Shown here one piece after another: positions 24,982 through 32,403 of a DNA stretch of 32,613 nucleotides (positions are counted from its first letter, which is position 1; each line of letters opens with the position of its first letter). Position numbers and translations under genes: made by a program. The notes beneath the pieces were generated by a model. The model searched no databases, was not told the origin of the DNA, and saw nothing but the letters and a program-made list of their open reading frames with translations. Origin of the DNA: an uncultured Pelagibacteraceae bacterium (lineage in GTDB: Bacteria > Pseudomonadota > Alphaproteobacteria > Pelagibacterales > Pelagibacteraceae); assembly GCA_902514945.1 (NCBI GenBank), contig CABXSO010000009.1, positions 1-32,613 on the forward strand. Reading direction: 5' to 3'.

Positions 24982-25652
24982 TTAAAACTATGTTTTTTCT
25001 CTAAAAATTTAATTGCGTTGTGAATTATAAAAGTCATAAATAGATAAATACCACCAGCAACTATAAATACTTCAATTGGTTTAAAAGTTGTTGAAATTAT
25101 ATATTTTGCAACACCTGTAAGGTCCATTATGGTGACTGTGCTCGCTAAAGAAGTTCCTTTCATCATAAGGATAATTTCATTTCCATAAGCTGGTAAAGAT
25201 TGTCTGATGGCGATAGGTATCTGAATTTTATAAAAAACTACTTTATTTGAGATGCCTAAACTTTTACCTGCCTCTATTATTCCAGGTTTAATTGTTTGAA
25301 AAGCTGATCTTAATATCTCAGAAGTGTAAGCACCTGTGTTTAAAGCAAAAGCGATAATAGCACACCAATATGGTTCTTTCAAAATTACCCATAAAACTGT
25401 CGATCTTAAATATTCAATCTGACCTAGTCCAAAATAAATTATAAAAATTTGTACCAAAAGTGGTGTCCCTCTAAAGACATACGAATATACATACGCAAGT
25501 TTATTGATAAATATATTTTTATTTAATCTTAAAATTGCAAAAAAAAGTCCAATGAATAGTCCTATTATTAGAGAAACCGAGAGAAGTTTTAAAGTTATCA
25601 CTGCTGCACTTAATAATTTGGGGAAACTATTAACCATCAACTCAAGATCCAT
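24978..25652 (-). CDS. polar amino-acid ABC permease (HisM/OccM-like)
   Basis: Membrane subunit of an ATP-binding cassette importer of the polar amino-acid family, 224 residues with five hydrophobic segments. The EAA loop that contacts the ATPase is present: EILRSAFQTIKPGIIEAGKSLGIS around residues 112-135. It is the second of two different permeases encoded together, overlapping the first by 1 bp, as in histidine and octopine/nopaline transporters. No ATPase gene follows; the next gene is on the opposite strand and converges. Confidence 0.9.
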   Translation of the reverse strand: MDLELMVNSFPKLLSAAVITLKLLSVSLIIGLFIGLFFAILRLNKNIFINKLAYVYSYVFRGTPLLVQIFIIYFGLGQIEYLRSTVLWVILKEPYWCAIIAFALNTGAYTSEILRSAFQTIKPGIIEAGKSLGISNKVVFYKIQIPIAIRQSLPAYGNEIILMMKGTSLASTVTIMDLTGVAKYIISTTFKPIEVFIVAGGIYLFMTFIIHNAIKFLEKKHSFN

Positions 25653-26344
25653 TAGTACCCCCTACTATATTTGACTTCTAATCTGTTAATTAATTTCATA
25701 CTTATAAAAGTAAGCAATAAATACAAAACAGCGGCAAATGAGTAAAAAAACAAAGGATCTCTAGTTGAGCCTGCTGCAACATAAGATTGTCTCATGATTT
25801 CAACCAAACCTGTTACTGAAATTAAAGAAGTATCTTTAAGTGTTATTTGCCAAACATTACTTAGATTTGGAATAGCTAATCTTAATGTTTGAGGTAATAT
25901 GATTTTAAAAAATTTTCCAAATTTATTTAGACCTAATACATTAGCAGCTTCAAACTGACCTTTATCAATTGATTGAATTGCTCCTCTAAAAACCTCAGTT
26001 GAATAAGCGCCAGAAATTATTCCAATTGCAAACGCCCCAGTAATAAATGCATTTATTTCAATATATTCGTTGTAACCAAATATTGATGCAACAAACATAA
26101 CTGCACCAGTTCCACCAAAAAAGAAAAGGTAAATTACTAATAATTCTGGAACGCCTCTTATTATCGTGGTGTAAGAATTCGCAATAAAATTTAAAAACTT
26201 ATTTTTAGATAATTTTAGCGGAGTAAAAATTAATGCAAAAAGGAAACCTATAAACATTGCTGTTATCGAAACAGCTATTGTCATCAGGGTTGCATAAAAT
26301 AATTCATCACCCCAACCAGTATCTCCAAATGCTAGAAGTTCCAT
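25652..26344 (-). CDS. polar amino-acid ABC permease (HisQ/OccQ-like)
   Basis: First membrane subunit of the importer, 230 residues with about five hydrophobic segments. The opening LLAFGDTGWGDELFYATLMT is typical of the HisQ/OccQ/NocQ branch, and the EAA loop EVFRGAIQSIDKGQFEAANVLGLN is at about 120-143. It should pair with the next gene product as a heterodimer. The gap to the upstream binding-protein gene holds a strong stem-loop. Confidence 0.9.
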   Translation of the reverse strand: MELLAFGDTGWGDELFYATLMTIAVSITAMFIGFLFALIFTPLKLSKNKFLNFIANSYTTIIRGVPELLVIYLFFFGGTGAVMFVASIFGYNEYIEINAFITGAFAIGIISGAYSTEVFRGAIQSIDKGQFEAANVLGLNKFGKFFKIILPQTLRLAIPNLSNVWQITLKDTSLISVTGLVEIMRQSYVAAGSTRDPLFFYSFAAVLYLLLTFISMKLINRLEVKYSRGY

Positions 26345-26346
26345 AT

Positions 26347-26380
26347 AGATTGGCGACTATACATTATAGTCGCCAAATCT
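26347..26380 (-). promoter_or_regulatory. intercistronic stem-loop between binding-protein and permease genes
   Basis: A 12-bp perfect inverted repeat, ttggcgactata (26350-26361) / tatagtcgccaa (26365-26376), separated by 3 nt and extended by aga/tct after a one-base bulge. It lies about 10 nt after the binding-protein stop and just upstream of the permease start. In the direction of transcription no U-tract follows, so it looks like a 3'-end stabiliser for the binding-protein mRNA rather than a terminator. Confidence 0.75.
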
Positions 26381-26389
26381 AAAATTTAA

Positions 26390-27217
26390 TTACATTGAAG
26401 CGTCGAAACCGAACCACTTAGTAGCAATTCTACTAATGTCTCCGTTTTTTCTCGCTTTATCGATTGCTTTGTTAAATGCATTTAAAAGTTCAGTATCATC
26501 TTTTCTAATACCAACTCCAACACCATTACCAAATGCTCCACCTGAGAAAGTTGGTCCAGTTAGAACAACTGGTTTACCAGATTTTTCTGCATAATCACTA
26601 AATGCAACAGCAGCTGCTAATGCAGCATCACATCTTCCTGACGCTAAATCTAGATTAACTTCATCTTGTGTTTTATAAGTTCTTACATTTACTTTTCCAA
26701 CATCACCTGAGTCTAAAAAGTTTTGGTGGATTGTAGCAGTTTGAACACAAACAGTTTTACCTGCTAATGCTCCAGTAAGTGTTTTCAAAGCTTTTTTAGC
26801 ATCTGAATTTGGTTTAGTTAAATTAATACCTGCTGGTGTATCTAAACCTTCAAGACTTGAACCTTTCATCACAGCTAAAGATGCAACTTCATCTGCATAA
26901 CCTTGAGAAAAGCTTATTGCTTTTTGTCTCTCTGCAGTAATTGACATTCCGGCCATTATTGCATCAAACTTTCTCATGATTAAAGCTGGAATCATTCCAT
27001 CCCAGTCTTGCTCCACTATTACACATTGTTGTCCAATATATCTGCATAGTGTGTAAGCTAATTCAACTTCAAATCCTATTAGCTTACCTGCCTCACTTTT
27101 TGAGTTCCACGGAGGATAAGCACCCTCTGTTCCAATTTTTATTTTGTCAGCATTTACATTTCCTATAATTAATAAAGAAAATAAAACTGAAAAAATAGTT
27201 TTCTTAAATATATTCAT
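26390..27217 (-). CDS. ABC-type substrate-binding protein for basic amino acids/opines (ArgT/OccT-like)
   Basis: Periplasmic binding protein of 275 residues with a signal peptide (MNIFKKTIFSVLFSLLIIG, cleavage probable after VNA at 23). The mature start IKIGTEGAYPPWNSKSEAGKLIGFEVELA and VEQDWDGMIPALIMRKFDAIMAGMSIT are hallmarks of the lysine-arginine-ornithine/histidine/octopine branch. An insert of about 20-25 residues after SLEGLDTPAG, before the TVCVQTATIHQNFL lobe, resembles the longer octopine/nopaline-type members. An AAAGGAG ribosome binding site precedes the ATG. Its place after the polyamine gene speDE makes ornithine, arginine or a polyamine-like ligand attractive, but this is inference. 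Confidence 0.87.
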   Translation of the reverse strand: MNIFKKTIFSVLFSLLIIGNVNADKIKIGTEGAYPPWNSKSEAGKLIGFEVELAYTLCRYIGQQCVIVEQDWDGMIPALIMRKFDAIMAGMSITAERQKAISFSQGYADEVASLAVMKGSSLEGLDTPAGINLTKPNSDAKKALKTLTGALAGKTVCVQTATIHQNFLDSGDVGKVNVRTYKTQDEVNLDLASGRCDAALAAAVAFSDYAEKSGKPVVLTGPTFSGGAFGNGVGVGIRKDDTELLNAFNKAIDKARKNGDISRIATKWFGFDASM

Positions 27218-27277
27218 TATTTCTCCTTTAATAAAAAAATAAGTATTTCACAAATTAAGAGTATTACAAAGAAAAAA

Positions 27278-28318
27278 TTAATGATTAATTGATGAGGAAA
27301 AATTCCAAGAGCAATCAAAACTAGGTATATAAACTCTTGATAAATTTGTATTTCCAAAATGATGGTTAAATACATTCAACCAATTTTCAACTTGAAGAGG
27401 TTTTTTATCCTGACTACCAACCTGCGCAGTAATAACTCCTTTAGGTTTAAGTATTCTTATTAAAGAGTCCATGTTCTTAGCGGCAAGATCAATACAAAAC
27501 TGATCATCATTTAAATCAACAAAAATGTGATCATATGTATCTTCGTTAACTGTCTTTATACTCTCAAAAGCATCACCCCATACACATTTGACTGAATTTT
27601 TTTCTGTAGATTTTTTTCCGATATCACCCAAGTGTTTATTGCAAACTTCAACTACTTCTGGATCTAATTCATACCAATCTATAAAGTTAAACTTTTTTGA
27701 AATACATTCTCTTGCAACACCACCGTCACCACCACCAATTATTGCTGCTCTTTCATTTTTTTTATTTAAGTTCAGTCCTGCTCCTACAAAAGTTGAGCTG
27801 TACAAGTGTTCATCTAAAGCTGCAACTTGTATTTCGCCATCAATAAATAGAGATTTTCCAAATTGTTCTAATTCTAAAATTTCAATATGTTGACCAACTT
27901 TTGATTTAAAATCCTCTAGAACTTCATTTACAACGTAAGATTTTTGTAATCCAGGTGAACTATAGATATCGTGGTAAAGAGATCGAGTATCTCTATCAAA
28001 TTCTTTTTTAACAATTCTTTTATGTTCAAATTCTTTTTTAACAATATCAATTGCTACTGATGGACTTATTTTTCCACAAGTAAAAAAATCAAAACTAATT
28101 ATTCCATTTTCTGGAAATGTATGGAAACTAATATGACTTTCGGCTAATAACGCTAAAATAGTGAAACCTTGTGGTTCAAATTTATATTTTGAAATATTCA
28201 AAATAGTAACATTGGCTACTTTAGCTATTTTATGTATAACTTTTTCAAAAACTGTAGGATCGTACTCTTTTGTGGTACCTATAATATCTAAAGTAATATG
28301 CTCCCCAACTTTAATCAT
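27278..28318 (-). CDS. speDE: S-adenosylmethionine decarboxylase - spermidine synthase fusion
   Basis: A two-domain protein of 346 residues. Residues 1-115 are a prokaryotic (class 1B) AdoMet decarboxylase: ESHISFHTFPE (60-70) holds the self-cleavage site before Ser64, which becomes the pyruvoyl group, and the catalytic FFTCG Cys is C81. Residues 120-346 are an aminopropyltransferase: FIDGEIQVAALDEHLYSS (158-175), SAM/dcSAM-binding GGGDGG (195-200), YELDPEVVEV (216-225), GDAFE (248-252) and the catalytic-site VDLNDD (267-272). The fusion would make decarboxylated SAM and pass it to putrescine or a similar acceptor, releasing spermidine and methylthioadenosine. Self-cleavage would separate a short N-terminal beta chain from an alpha-chain/SpeE polypeptide. 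Upstream genes (1-bp gap) salvage methylthioadenosine. The usual YHEM of SpeE is altered to YSST. Confidence 0.93.
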   Translation of the reverse strand: MIKVGEHITLDIIGTTKEYDPTVFEKVIHKIAKVANVTILNISKYKFEPQGFTILALLAESHISFHTFPENGIISFDFFTCGKISPSVAIDIVKKEFEHKRIVKKEFDRDTRSLYHDIYSSPGLQKSYVVNEVLEDFKSKVGQHIEILELEQFGKSLFIDGEIQVAALDEHLYSSTFVGAGLNLNKKNERAAIIGGGDGGVARECISKKFNFIDWYELDPEVVEVCNKHLGDIGKKSTEKNSVKCVWGDAFESIKTVNEDTYDHIFVDLNDDQFCIDLAAKNMDSLIRILKPKGVITAQVGSQDKKPLQVENWLNVFNHHFGNTNLSRVYIPSFDCSWNFSSSINH

Positions 28319-28319
28319 C

Positions 28320-28973
28320 TTACCCTTTTTTATAATTTTTAGCCTTATCTAAAACTTTTTTCATTTCCTCAAATGAAAGAATCTTAGGTTGTCCTAGTTT
28401 TAAAGCAATAGTGTATTGATGACAAATATTTTCTATCTCTTGCGCTAGTTCAAATGCATCATCAAGATTTTTTCCAAAAGCAACCTGCCCGTGATTAGAC
28501 ATTAAACAAGCAGATCTATTTTCTAAAGCTTTGATAACATTTTCAGATAATTCTTCTGTTCCAAAAGTAGCGTATTCAGAACATTTAATATCATCTCCTC
28601 CTGCAAGAGCAATCATATAATGAAATGGTGGAATAGGTTTTCCATGTGAAGATACAGCTGTTGCGTGTAGAGAATGAGCGTGAACAATGGCGTGTGCCTC
28701 TTTTTTATTTGCATAAATATCTCGATGAAATCTCCATTCAGATGAAGGTTTGTTCGTAGAGTTTTGTTCTTCTTCTTCATTTAAACCCATAAAAACAATA
28801 TCTTCAGGTTTTAATGTTTCATATTTTTTTCCTGATGGTGTAACTAAGTATCCTTCTATATCATCCTCTATTCCTCTCACTGATATATTGCCTGACCTAA
28901 GAGGTGAAAGATTAGTTGAATTTAATTTTAAGGAATATTCAATTATCTGATTTCTTTGATCTAAATTTTTCAT
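28320..28973 (-). CDS. class II aldolase, FucA-type; probable 5-methylthioribulose-1-phosphate aldolase
   Basis: A zinc-dependent class II aldolase of 217 residues. The sequence follows E. coli L-fuculose-1-phosphate aldolase closely: SGNISVR (27-33), TPSG (45-48), SSEWRFH with catalytic Glu79, zinc ligands H98 and H100 (VHAHS), HYMIALAGG, YATFGTEELSE (134-144), and H161 (NHG). No fucose or rhamnose genes are nearby. It overlaps mtnA by 4 bp and is flanked by speDE, so the likely substrate is 5-methylthioribulose-1-phosphate, cleaved to DHAP and methylthioacetaldehyde as in the known DHAP shunt. The related dehydratase MtnB is the alternative; the FucA-like EWRFH motif argues against it, though both families share the fold. 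Confidence 0.82.
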   Translation of the reverse strand: MKNLDQRNQIIEYSLKLNSTNLSPLRSGNISVRGIEDDIEGYLVTPSGKKYETLKPEDIVFMGLNEEEEQNSTNKPSSEWRFHRDIYANKKEAHAIVHAHSLHATAVSSHGKPIPPFHYMIALAGGDDIKCSEYATFGTEELSENVIKALENRSACLMSNHGQVAFGKNLDDAFELAQEIENICHQYTIALKLGQPKILSFEEMKKVLDKAKNYKKG

Positions 28974-30040
28974 TTAAATAATTCTTTAAGTCCTTTTTCT
29001 GATGCTTCACATACTCCTTTTTCGGTAATTAACCCCGTAACATATTTTGCTGGAGTCACATCAAAGGCTAAATTCATCGCATTACTTTTTTTTGGATAAA
29101 TTTGTATTTTCTTTATATCTCCTTTTTCATCTAAACCTTCAACATGAGATAATTCATCCGAATTTCTCTCTTCAATCGGGATATCTTTATGATCTTTTAT
29201 ATTCCAGTCAATTGTTGAACTTGGTAGTGCAACATAAAAAGGAATCTTATTGTCATGAGCTGCTAGTGCTTTAAGATAAGTTCCAACTTTATTACAAACA
29301 TCTCCATTGGCTAAAGTTCTATCTGTTCCGACAATACACATGTCAACTTCACCTCTTTGCATTAGTATCCCACCTGTGTTGTCTGCAATGATTGTGTTCT
29401 TAATCCCCTCTTCATTCAATTCATAAGAGGTAAGATTTGCTCCTTGATTTCTTGGTCTAGTTTCATCTGCCCACACATGAACGGGAATTCCTTTTTTGTG
29501 TGCATGATAGATTGGAGAAGTTGCGGTCCCCCAATTTATTGTTGCAAGCCAACCTGCATTACAATGAGTTAATATATTAACTGTATCTTTTTTTTTATTA
29601 TAAATTTCTTCAATAATTTTTAGTCCATTTGATCCTATATTTTCACAAAATTTTACATCTTCCTCACAAATTTCTTTTGATTCATTCAATGCTATTTCTA
29701 AGATTCTATCACTATTAACACTTGATAATTTATTCATCATTCTATCAACGGCCCACTTTAAATTTATTGCTGTTGGTCTTGAACTTATTAAATCTTCAGC
29801 AGATTTCTTTAAAAATGATTGATCATTATTTTCAAGAATAGCTAAAACTAATCCATAAGCTGCTGTAGCTCCTATTAAAGGTGCACCTCTTACTTCCATT
29901 ATTTTAATAGCATTTATTGTATCCTTAACCGTTTTAAGGTCTTTGATAATAAATTGGTGTGGAAGTTTTGTTTGATCAATAATTTTTACAACATTATTTT
30001 CAAACCAAATAGTACGATATTCTTTTCCTTCAATTTTCAT
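28970..30040 (-). CDS. mtnA: S-methyl-5-thioribose-1-phosphate isomerase
   Basis: Converts 5-methylthioribose-1-phosphate to 5-methylthioribulose-1-phosphate in salvage of methylthioadenosine. It is a 356-residue eIF2B-like protein with substrate-binding RGAP (51-54), catalytic Cys160 in THCNAGWLAT, and catalytic Asp240 in VGTDRTLANGDVCNKVGTY; both residue numbers coincide with those known for the Bacillus enzyme. The ADETRPRNQGA segment (191-201) is also typical of MtnA rather than of eIF2B regulatory subunits or ribose-1,5-bisphosphate isomerase. It overlaps the hydrolase gene upstream and the aldolase downstream by 4 bp each (ATGA), so co-translation is likely. Confidence 0.95.
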   Translation of the reverse strand: MKIEGKEYRTIWFENNVVKIIDQTKLPHQFIIKDLKTVKDTINAIKIMEVRGAPLIGATAAYGLVLAILENNDQSFLKKSAEDLISSRPTAINLKWAVDRMMNKLSSVNSDRILEIALNESKEICEEDVKFCENIGSNGLKIIEEIYNKKKDTVNILTHCNAGWLATINWGTATSPIYHAHKKGIPVHVWADETRPRNQGANLTSYELNEEGIKNTIIADNTGGILMQRGEVDMCIVGTDRTLANGDVCNKVGTYLKALAAHDNKIPFYVALPSSTIDWNIKDHKDIPIEERNSDELSHVEGLDEKGDIKKIQIYPKKSNAMNLAFDVTPAKYVTGLITEKGVCEASEKGLKELFK

Positions 30041-30969
30041 TTTAATCTTGAGGCAATAAAATTAAAAATTTCTGGATTATAGTATTGAAAACATAATCCT
30101 TGGTTCATTTCATGACCTGGATTTTTCCGGGCAGAAACATTTTTTTGCCAATCATCTCCTTTTACAACACAAGATTTTCCTTTAATCTTATAGTTTTCAG
30201 AGATAACAATTCTTTTAACTCCTGGAACTTCTTCTAGCCAGTCAGATAACAGTCCCTCCCATTTATCCTTGGGGTGAGTGAAAGCTAAAACAGGAACATT
30301 ATCAGATTGTTTAATATTATCAATTTGTCTTACTCGTAATTGAGCAGGGCCTGGATATTTTTTGGCGAATTTTTCTAATGCCTTTTCAGGGCCTACTTTT
30401 TTTACTTTATAAGTTTTAGAAAGCTTACCAAAACAAGCTTGCATATATGATATGCCCCCACCTACTTTTTCAGAGTGATCTGATAACAGCATTAGAGTTA
30501 ATAGACCCCCGCATGAATGACCTGATATAATAATTTGTTTTCTTGGAACCCCTATACTTATAAATTTTTCAACTAATTCTAAATTTTTTTCAACTCTTTT
30601 ATCTAATTTGTGTTTACCAACATAAGGAGTTTTAGAATTCCACCAGTGTTTTTTTAATGACATATCACCTGCAAAATCATTTGTGCAAAAATTATAAACC
30701 ATAATTTTTTTACCATTAATTTCCTTATCAACTAATGAAGCCTGATTTCGTATTTGATTTACCCAAATACATTCACTCTTGTGTGCTTTATCATTTGAAT
30801 TTTGACCATGATTGTAAATAATTATAATTTTATTTTTAGGTTCATCAATATTCATACCCTCTTTAACCGAGGCTGATTTGGTAATAAAACCACTTTTTAA
30901 AATTTTTCCATTTGCATAGACTGTAGTTGAGACTGTTAAAAATATTAGAATCAATAATAATTTTTTCAT
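30037..30969 (-). CDS. exported alpha/beta-hydrolase-like serine hydrolase, unknown substrate
   Basis: A predicted periplasmic or surface protein of 310 residues. I place the start at the ATG at 30969, because it begins the signal peptide MKKLLLILIFLTVSTTVYA|NG and forms an ATGA overlap with the mtnP stop; the longer frame to 31062 would bury this signal. The mature part has an alpha/beta-hydrolase layout: IIYNHGQNS oxyanion-side loop, nucleophile elbow GHSCGG, a probable acid in FTHPKD, and a C-terminal NPGHEMNQ that should hold the catalytic His. Cysteines in the mature protein could form disulfides. It lies between mtnP and mtnA with overlaps on both sides, although an exported hydrolase has no evident role in cytosolic MTA salvage. 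Confidence 0.8.
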   Translation of the reverse strand: MKKLLLILIFLTVSTTVYANGKILKSGFITKSASVKEGMNIDEPKNKIIIIYNHGQNSNDKAHKSECIWVNQIRNQASLVDKEINGKKIMVYNFCTNDFAGDMSLKKHWWNSKTPYVGKHKLDKRVEKNLELVEKFISIGVPRKQIIISGHSCGGLLTLMLLSDHSEKVGGGISYMQACFGKLSKTYKVKKVGPEKALEKFAKKYPGPAQLRVRQIDNIKQSDNVPVLAFTHPKDKWEGLLSDWLEEVPGVKRIVISENYKIKGKSCVVKGDDWQKNVSARKNPGHEMNQGLCFQYYNPEIFNFIASRLK

Positions 30970-31838
30970 TTTTTTAATACCCTTCCCGCTATTGTATTTA
31001 ATTTTTCTAAAGTTTTTTTTGTTCTTTTTTCTGGCGCAGTAATAATAGCTACGTCTAAACAATTATTTGTTGGATCATCAGGCTCAATATGATTTTCAAA
31101 ATTTTCTATTAAGTTTTTAATCATATTTTTTGCCTTTACGGCATTACCTAACAAAACTTTTACTACTTGTTGAACATCAACATTTTTGTGATCTGGATGC
31201 CAACAATCATAATCAGTAACCATAGAAACAGATGCGTATCTTATTTCTGCTTCTCTTGCTAATTTTGCCTCCGGCATATTAGTCATCCCAATTACATCTG
31301 CTTTCCAAGATCTATATAAATTAGACTCTGCTAAAGTTGAAAATTGAGGTCCCTCCATGACAATATATGTCCCATTTCTTTGGTATTCAATTTTCTCTTT
31401 TTTTATTGCAGCCTCACAAGCATTCATCAGACCATTAGATGTTGGGTGAGCCATAGAAACATGAATAACAATTTCATCATCAAAAAATGTTTTCTCTCTT
31501 GCAAATGTTCGGTCAATAAATTGGTCAACAATAACAAATTTTCCTGGAGGCAAATCTTCTTTTAAAGATCCAACTGCTGATACAGATACAATATCTGTTA
31601 CACCTAATTGCTTGAGAGCATCAATATTAGCTCTAAAATTTATTTTCGAAGGAGAAATAAAATGACCTCTTCCATGTCTTGGTAAGAAGTAAACTTCTTT
31701 ATCATTATAGTTAGTTTTTAAAACTTGATCTGAGGGTTTTCCCCAAGGAGTAATTAAATCCAACAATTCTCTATTTTTGAAGTCTTCAACATCATAAAGG
31801 CCACTTCCACCAATAATTGCTAATTTATTTATTGTCAT
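30966..31838 (-). CDS. mtnP: S-methyl-5'-thioadenosine phosphorylase
   Basis: Cleaves methylthioadenosine with phosphate to adenine and 5-methylthioribose-1-phosphate. It is a 290-residue trimeric nucleoside phosphorylase-like protein: phosphate-binding GGSG (10-13), RHGRGH near 54-59, NFRAN, SAVGSL, the MTAP-type phrase MEGPQFSTLAES, DVIGMTNMPEAKLAREAE, and base-binding TDYDCWH with the two aspartates that favour adenine. It is first in the minus-strand unit mtnP-hydrolase-mtnA-aldolase-speDE, and its start lies 33 bp from the divergent apt, which would recycle the adenine. The adenine-type aspartates argue against a guanosine/inosine phosphorylase. Confidence 0.93.
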   Translation of the reverse strand: MTINKLAIIGGSGLYDVEDFKNRELLDLITPWGKPSDQVLKTNYNDKEVYFLPRHGRGHFISPSKINFRANIDALKQLGVTDIVSVSAVGSLKEDLPPGKFVIVDQFIDRTFAREKTFFDDEIVIHVSMAHPTSNGLMNACEAAIKKEKIEYQRNGTYIVMEGPQFSTLAESNLYRSWKADVIGMTNMPEAKLAREAEIRYASVSMVTDYDCWHPDHKNVDVQQVVKVLLGNAVKAKNMIKNLIENFENHIEPDDPTNNCLDVAIITAPEKRTKKTLEKLNTIAGRVLKK

Positions 31839-31871
31839 GTTATATAATTAATTTATTTATAATTTACTCTT

Positions 31872-32399
31872 ATGAATTTAAAAGACTTTATTAGATCTAT
31901 CCCAGATTATCCAAAAAAAGGTATTTTATTCAGAGATATCACAACACTAATTAAAGATGAGAAAGCTTTTTCAGAAACAATTGATCAAATTATAGAAAAA
32001 TCAAAAAAGATGAAATTCGATAAAATTGCAGCAATTGAGTCCAGGGGATTTGTTTTTGCATCAGCTGTATCTTATATTTTGAAAAAACCATTTATAATGT
32101 TCAGAAAAAAAGATAAATTGCCAGGTGATGTGCACTCTGTTGATTTTGAATTAGAGTATGGGAAAGCTACTATAGAGGTTCATAAAGATTCTATAAATAA
32201 AGGAAATTCTATTTTAATTATTGATGATCTGATTGCTACTGGTGGCACTGCTGATGCTGCAGCAAAACTTGTAGAAATTTCTAAAGGAAAAGTTGCTGGA
32301 TTTATATTTGTTATAAATCTTTTTGATTTAAATGGTTCAGAAAGACTAATTAAAAAAGGTTACTCAGTAAAAAACCTAATCGAATTCCCTGGTCATTAA
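31872..32399 (+). CDS. apt: adenine phosphoribosyltransferase
   Basis: Converts adenine and PRPP to AMP. The 175-residue protein shows the Apt N-terminus IRSIPDYPKKGILFRDITTLI, the IESRGFVFASAVSYIL segment, FRKKDKLPGDVHS, the PRPP-binding ILIIDDLIATGGT, and the C-terminal hydrophobic part ending LIEFPGH. It diverges from mtnP, which produces adenine, and the two short promoters must lie in or next to the 33-bp gap. No ribosome binding site stands out. Confidence 0.95.
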   Translation: MNLKDFIRSIPDYPKKGILFRDITTLIKDEKAFSETIDQIIEKSKKMKFDKIAAIESRGFVFASAVSYILKKPFIMFRKKDKLPGDVHSVDFELEYGKATIEVHKDSINKGNSILIIDDLIATGGTADAAAKLVEISKGKVAGFIFVINLFDLNGSERLIKKGYSVKNLIEFPGH

Positions 32400-32403
32400 A
32401 TTT

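Noticed and set aside
27588..27893. Plus-strand open frame of about 100 codons opposite speDE
   Set aside because: It is antisense to strongly conserved spermidine synthase motifs; the low-complexity Ser/Phe-rich translation is typical of a shadow frame.
28320..28973. Calling the class II aldolase MtnB (methylthioribulose-1-phosphate dehydratase)
   Set aside because: Position next to mtnA would allow it, but the sequence follows FucA at SSEWRFH and YATFGT and no mtnC or mtnD is present, so an aldolase is preferred.
30970..31062. Longer N-terminus for the exported hydrolase
   Set aside because: It would add 31 very basic residues before a clear signal peptide and lie inside mtnP; the ATGA-overlapping start at 30969 is better.
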